Source of the DNA: Bacteroidota bacterium
GTDB taxonomy: Bacteria > Bacteroidota > Bacteroidia > Chitinophagales > Chitinophagaceae
Length of the DNA: 8,873 nucleotides
Assembly (NCBI GenBank): GCA_023396345.1
Contig: JAEWWO010000164.1
Location: forward strand, 1-8,873
Reading direction: 5' to 3'
The position numbers and the translations under genes were made by a program. Positions 6,430 through 8,873 of this stretch are shown here, piece after piece. Every line of letters begins with the position of its first letter. Within the stretch, counting starts at the first letter, position 1. A model generated the notes under the pieces. The model ran no database searches. It saw nothing but the letters and a program-made list of their open reading frames with translations, and was not told where the DNA came from.

Positions 6430-8256
6430 TTATTTCATATCCCACCATATGCGACCTCTTGTATCTCTTTCCGTTTCACCATAGTCAGGATTTTTAGATT
6501 TCATTTCTGCAATTGCTGCAGCATAATTTGTCTGATTCTGGTCTAATGGAGAAGGCAATACATTTCTTCTTGGTATCAGGAAATTTGTTGATCCTGTCCA
6601 CAAATTTTGTAAATATCCTACGCCGGTTCCATCACCAATCGGACTTGATTGACCTGCTCTGTAATCAACAAATTGAGGATATCCTGTACGTTTCCACATT
6701 CCCCATGCTTCTTCCGGAGTTGTCAGGTTATTAACCCAGGCTTGTGTATAAATACTTCCCAAACCGTTGTAAGGAATTCTTGATAATAAATCACCCATAG
6801 TAACACTTGCAGCGTTTGGAACATTGCCCATTGTAGCCATCTCTTTATATGCATTAAAAGATGCAGTTACTCCTTTTTGATACCAATCAACCGCAGATCC
6901 GCCTAAGGCATTTCCTCCTTTTTCAGCAATTTCTGCCATCATAAAGCATGCATCTGCATAACTCAAAAATATCGTTCTGTTTTTGATTGTGCTTCCATTT
7001 ACAACAGTTTCTCCATCATGTAATCTCACATCAGCTTGTTCTTTAAAACCTCCATTTTTTACAAATAATCTAGTTTGAATATTAGATAAGAAACTTAATT
7101 GTGTATTTACTATACTGTCAGATCCATCTTTCTTTTTATAAACGTTCGTAACGGATAAATAACGAGATCCTCCATGCCATCCGTATGGTTGTGAAACTGA
7201 AGCTGGAAATGCATGTTTACCCTGATAACGATCATTGATATTTATAGATGAATCCAATATTCTTTGTGCAGCAGCATCTCCATACTGATCTACAGCTCTG
7301 TATCTGCTATAGTTATTTCCGAAATCATTTTCTCTTACCATAAAGTTGATACGAGGATCTTCTACAGATTTTAATAACTCTACAAAAGGATAAGAGACAA
7401 CATACTCTCCTAAAATATTGTTGATATCATCCACGTTATTGTTCCAATCTCTAAGATTATTATATCCAAAGGCTTCTTCATTGCTGGAAATAATTCCAAG
7501 ACCGGTTTGCGCCACACTATTTACAACAGAAGTAAGATGTTGTGGGTCTCTTTTTTCAAAACGTTGAGCTATTTTAATTCTTAAGGTATTGCCAAACTTC
7601 ATCCATTTGTTTTTATCTCCGGAATAGAACATGTCATTTCTACTAATATTGGCTGCTGTTCCCTGAAAATTCTTAATAGCATCTACAGCCTCTCTTAATT
7701 GATCGTCAAACTGTTTGTACAGAGTCCAATCAAAGTCATACGCAGGAGTTGGATAGTTTACTGCATCAAACGCCTGATTGTAAGGCATTGCTCCATAAAT
7801 ATCTACAACCTGCCATGCTAAAAATGTTTCCAGCATTTGAGAAGCCGAACGCAAAATAGTATATGAATTTTTTAATACAGGATCTTCTGTTCTGTCTATT
7901 TTTGTTATTACTCTTCTTAAATCTCTACCTCTCCATCCGTAATAATCTGAATACCAATCCATTCCGGGACTTGTTCCTATGGCCTCTGTGGGATCATTGT
8001 ATATATTTTGAATACCTTCGGCAGAGGAACCATCCGGAACAATATACTGCATGTAAGTCATGACACCTCTATATTTAACCAAAAGATCATTTCTGGAATC
8101 TAATAGGAAGTTCAATGTTGCACTGGTAAATAAAAACTCAGGCCTTGTATCATTTAATTGTTCAGGATTGGTATTAATATCCTGAAACTCTTTTTTGCAA
8201 GATTGCACAAAAGGAAGAGCAATCAAGAGTAATAATATTATATATTTATTTTTCAT
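6430..8256 (-). CDS. SusD/RagB family outer-membrane nutrient-binding lipoprotein
   Basis: Surface-associated substrate-binding lid of a SusC/SusD uptake complex, which captures glycans, peptides or other nutrients for TonB-dependent import. It has 608 residues. A signal peptide (MKNKY plus a leucine-rich core) ends in FVQSC, with C20 the predicted lipidated cysteine. CKKEFQDINTNPEQL is the usual mature start of the SusD-like_2 type. Conserved family features follow: DIYGAMPYNQAF (152-163), KWMKFGNTLRIKIA (217-230), the helical YADACFMMAEIAEKG (433-447) and the C-terminal IPRRNVLPSP (561-570) with NQTNY nearby. After C20 come two lysines rather than an acidic stretch, so no Bacteroides-type surface-export signal is evident. 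It starts 22 bp after the SusC-like stop, with an A-rich, Shine-Dalgarno-free leader, so the two are co-transcribed. The substrate cannot be told from sequence, and no glycoside hydrolase is adjacent in the window. Confidence 0.96.
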   Translation of the reverse strand: MKNKYIILLLLIALPFVQSCKKEFQDINTNPEQLNDTRPEFLFTSATLNFLLDSRNDLLVKYRGVMTYMQYIVPDGSSAEGIQNIYNDPTEAIGTSPGMDWYSDYYGWRGRDLRRVITKIDRTEDPVLKNSYTILRSASQMLETFLAWQVVDIYGAMPYNQAFDAVNYPTPAYDFDWTLYKQFDDQLREAVDAIKNFQGTAANISRNDMFYSGDKNKWMKFGNTLRIKIAQRFEKRDPQHLTSVVNSVAQTGLGIISSNEEAFGYNNLRDWNNNVDDINNILGEYVVSYPFVELLKSVEDPRINFMVRENDFGNNYSRYRAVDQYGDAAAQRILDSSININDRYQGKHAFPASVSQPYGWHGGSRYLSVTNVYKKKDGSDSIVNTQLSFLSNIQTRLFVKNGGFKEQADVRLHDGETVVNGSTIKNRTIFLSYADACFMMAEIAEKGGNALGGSAVDWYQKGVTASFNAYKEMATMGNVPNAASVTMGDLLSRIPYNGLGSIYTQAWVNNLTTPEEAWGMWKRTGYPQFVDYRAGQSSPIGDGTGVGYLQNLWTGSTNFLIPRRNVLPSPLDQNQTNYAAAIAEMKSKNPDYGETERDTRGRIWWDMK

Positions 8257-8278
8257 TTGTATGTTTATTTTATTTGTT

Positions 8279-8873
8279 TTACAATGAAATCATTAAAGTA
8301 ACAGCAAAGTTTCTGCTAAATGGAATACCTCCCGTCATCACAGGCATAAAGGGATTATTGCTTTGTAAGTTCGCAGGGTTTTGTCCACTTGGTAAACTAT
8401 TATACAGATAACCTATATTTCTTGCAGAAAATCTTAAACTTGCATTCTTCACATAAAATCTGTTTAAAAAGTTGGATGGTAATGAGTATGCCAAAGAAAG
8501 TTCTCTCAACATTAACCAGGACAATTCGGTAGTAGATTCATTGTCAGATGCTCCCCAACCGTAAGTACTTAAATGATATAAACTTGAAGTCCAAGGTTCA
8601 ACCAATCCCTGATCATATGCTTGCTGGAAAGTCATGCCTCCAATATTTACACCTGTAATAGGACTTACCTGACCTTCTGCAAATACTGCATCAGGAATCA
8701 TACCGTTATATCTTTCTTGTCCTGTATAAGAATCTGTACGTTTTACACCTCCATTTTCCTGATCTCTCCAACGTAATGACATTTCAGCAATACCTCTTTG
8801 CATGGAATAGTTAAGAGACTGGGAATATGTGTAACCACCTAATCTGCCATCAAGCTGAGCAAAGAAAGTAAAG
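8279..8873 (-). CDS. SusC/RagA family TonB-linked outer membrane protein, C-terminal part (5'-partial)
   Basis: The last 197 residues of a SusC-type transporter; full-length members have about 1000 residues. The reading frame stays open to the right edge of the window, so the Met at 8803 is internal, not a start: upstream codons read FFAQLDGRLGGYTYSQSLNYS, typical SusC barrel sequence. The fragment continues with RGIAEMSLRWRD, ELSWLMLRELSLAYSLPSNFL, and the hallmark SLRFSARNIGYLYNSLPSGQNP, ending in NNPFMPVMTGGIPFSRNFAVTLMISL. Alternating hydrophobic strands are those of the outer-membrane barrel; the protein would import its substrate with TonB energy, with SusD as lid. The last residue is Leu rather than the usual aromatic residue of outer-membrane barrel ends. 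The plug, TonB box and carboxypeptidase-like N-terminal domains lie outside the window. Confidence 0.95.
   Translation of the reverse strand, partial: FTFFAQLDGRLGGYTYSQSLNYSMQRGIAEMSLRWRDQENGGVKRTDSYTGQERYNGMIPDAVFAEGQVSPITGVNIGGMTFQQAYDQGLVEPWTSSLYHLSTYGWGASDNESTTELSWLMLRELSLAYSLPSNFLNRFYVKNASLRFSARNIGYLYNSLPSGQNPANLQSNNPFMPVMTGGIPFSRNFAVTLMISL

Noticed and set aside
8279..8803. Complete 174-residue gene starting at the Met at 8803
   Set aside because: The frame continues upstream to the window edge with SusC-like sequence, so this Met is internal to a larger gene.

Overview
The window looks like a piece of a Bacteroidota chromosome, probably of the Chitinophagaceae/Sphingobacteriia type. 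The reasons are the adjacent SusC/SusD-family genes, AT-rich DNA, the lack of Shine-Dalgarno sequences before starts, and TAnnTTTG (-7) promoter boxes upstream of most transcription units. The finer taxonomic placement is inference.

Left part: a membrane-anchored LytS/YehU-type sensor histidine kinase with N-terminal TPR-like helices (+, probably cut at its 5' end by the window) runs tail-to-tail into a TatD-family metal-dependent nuclease (-). The two stop codons lie within a 9-bp coding overlap. A divergent intergenic region separates tatD from a small NodB-type polysaccharide deacetylase (+).

Middle: the 184-bp gap between the deacetylase and dxs is the most unusual stretch. It holds a promoter-like element, two tandem 11-bp palindromes (TGATAGTATCA and TGATACTATCA, 2 bp apart), and a 29-codon ORF that reads like the extreme N-terminus of a Fic-family (AMP-transferase) protein and then stops. 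I read it as the relic of a deleted fic gene with its promoter and operator still in place. It is followed by dxs (1-deoxy-D-xylulose-5-phosphate synthase, the entry enzyme of the MEP isoprenoid pathway), which has its own promoter box.

Right part: a HIT-family nucleotide-binding hydrolase and an aldose 1-epimerase (galM-like) form a tight two-gene unit on the + strand. It ends at a strong, near-symmetric hairpin that can terminate transcription from both sides. Converging on it from the right is a SusC-SusD pair on the - strand: the 3' end of a TonB-dependent outer-membrane transporter and a complete SusD-like lipoprotein, a nutrient-uptake system of unknown substrate. The window is otherwise mainly housekeeping genes. 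No CRISPR array, tRNA, rRNA or insertion sequence was seen.
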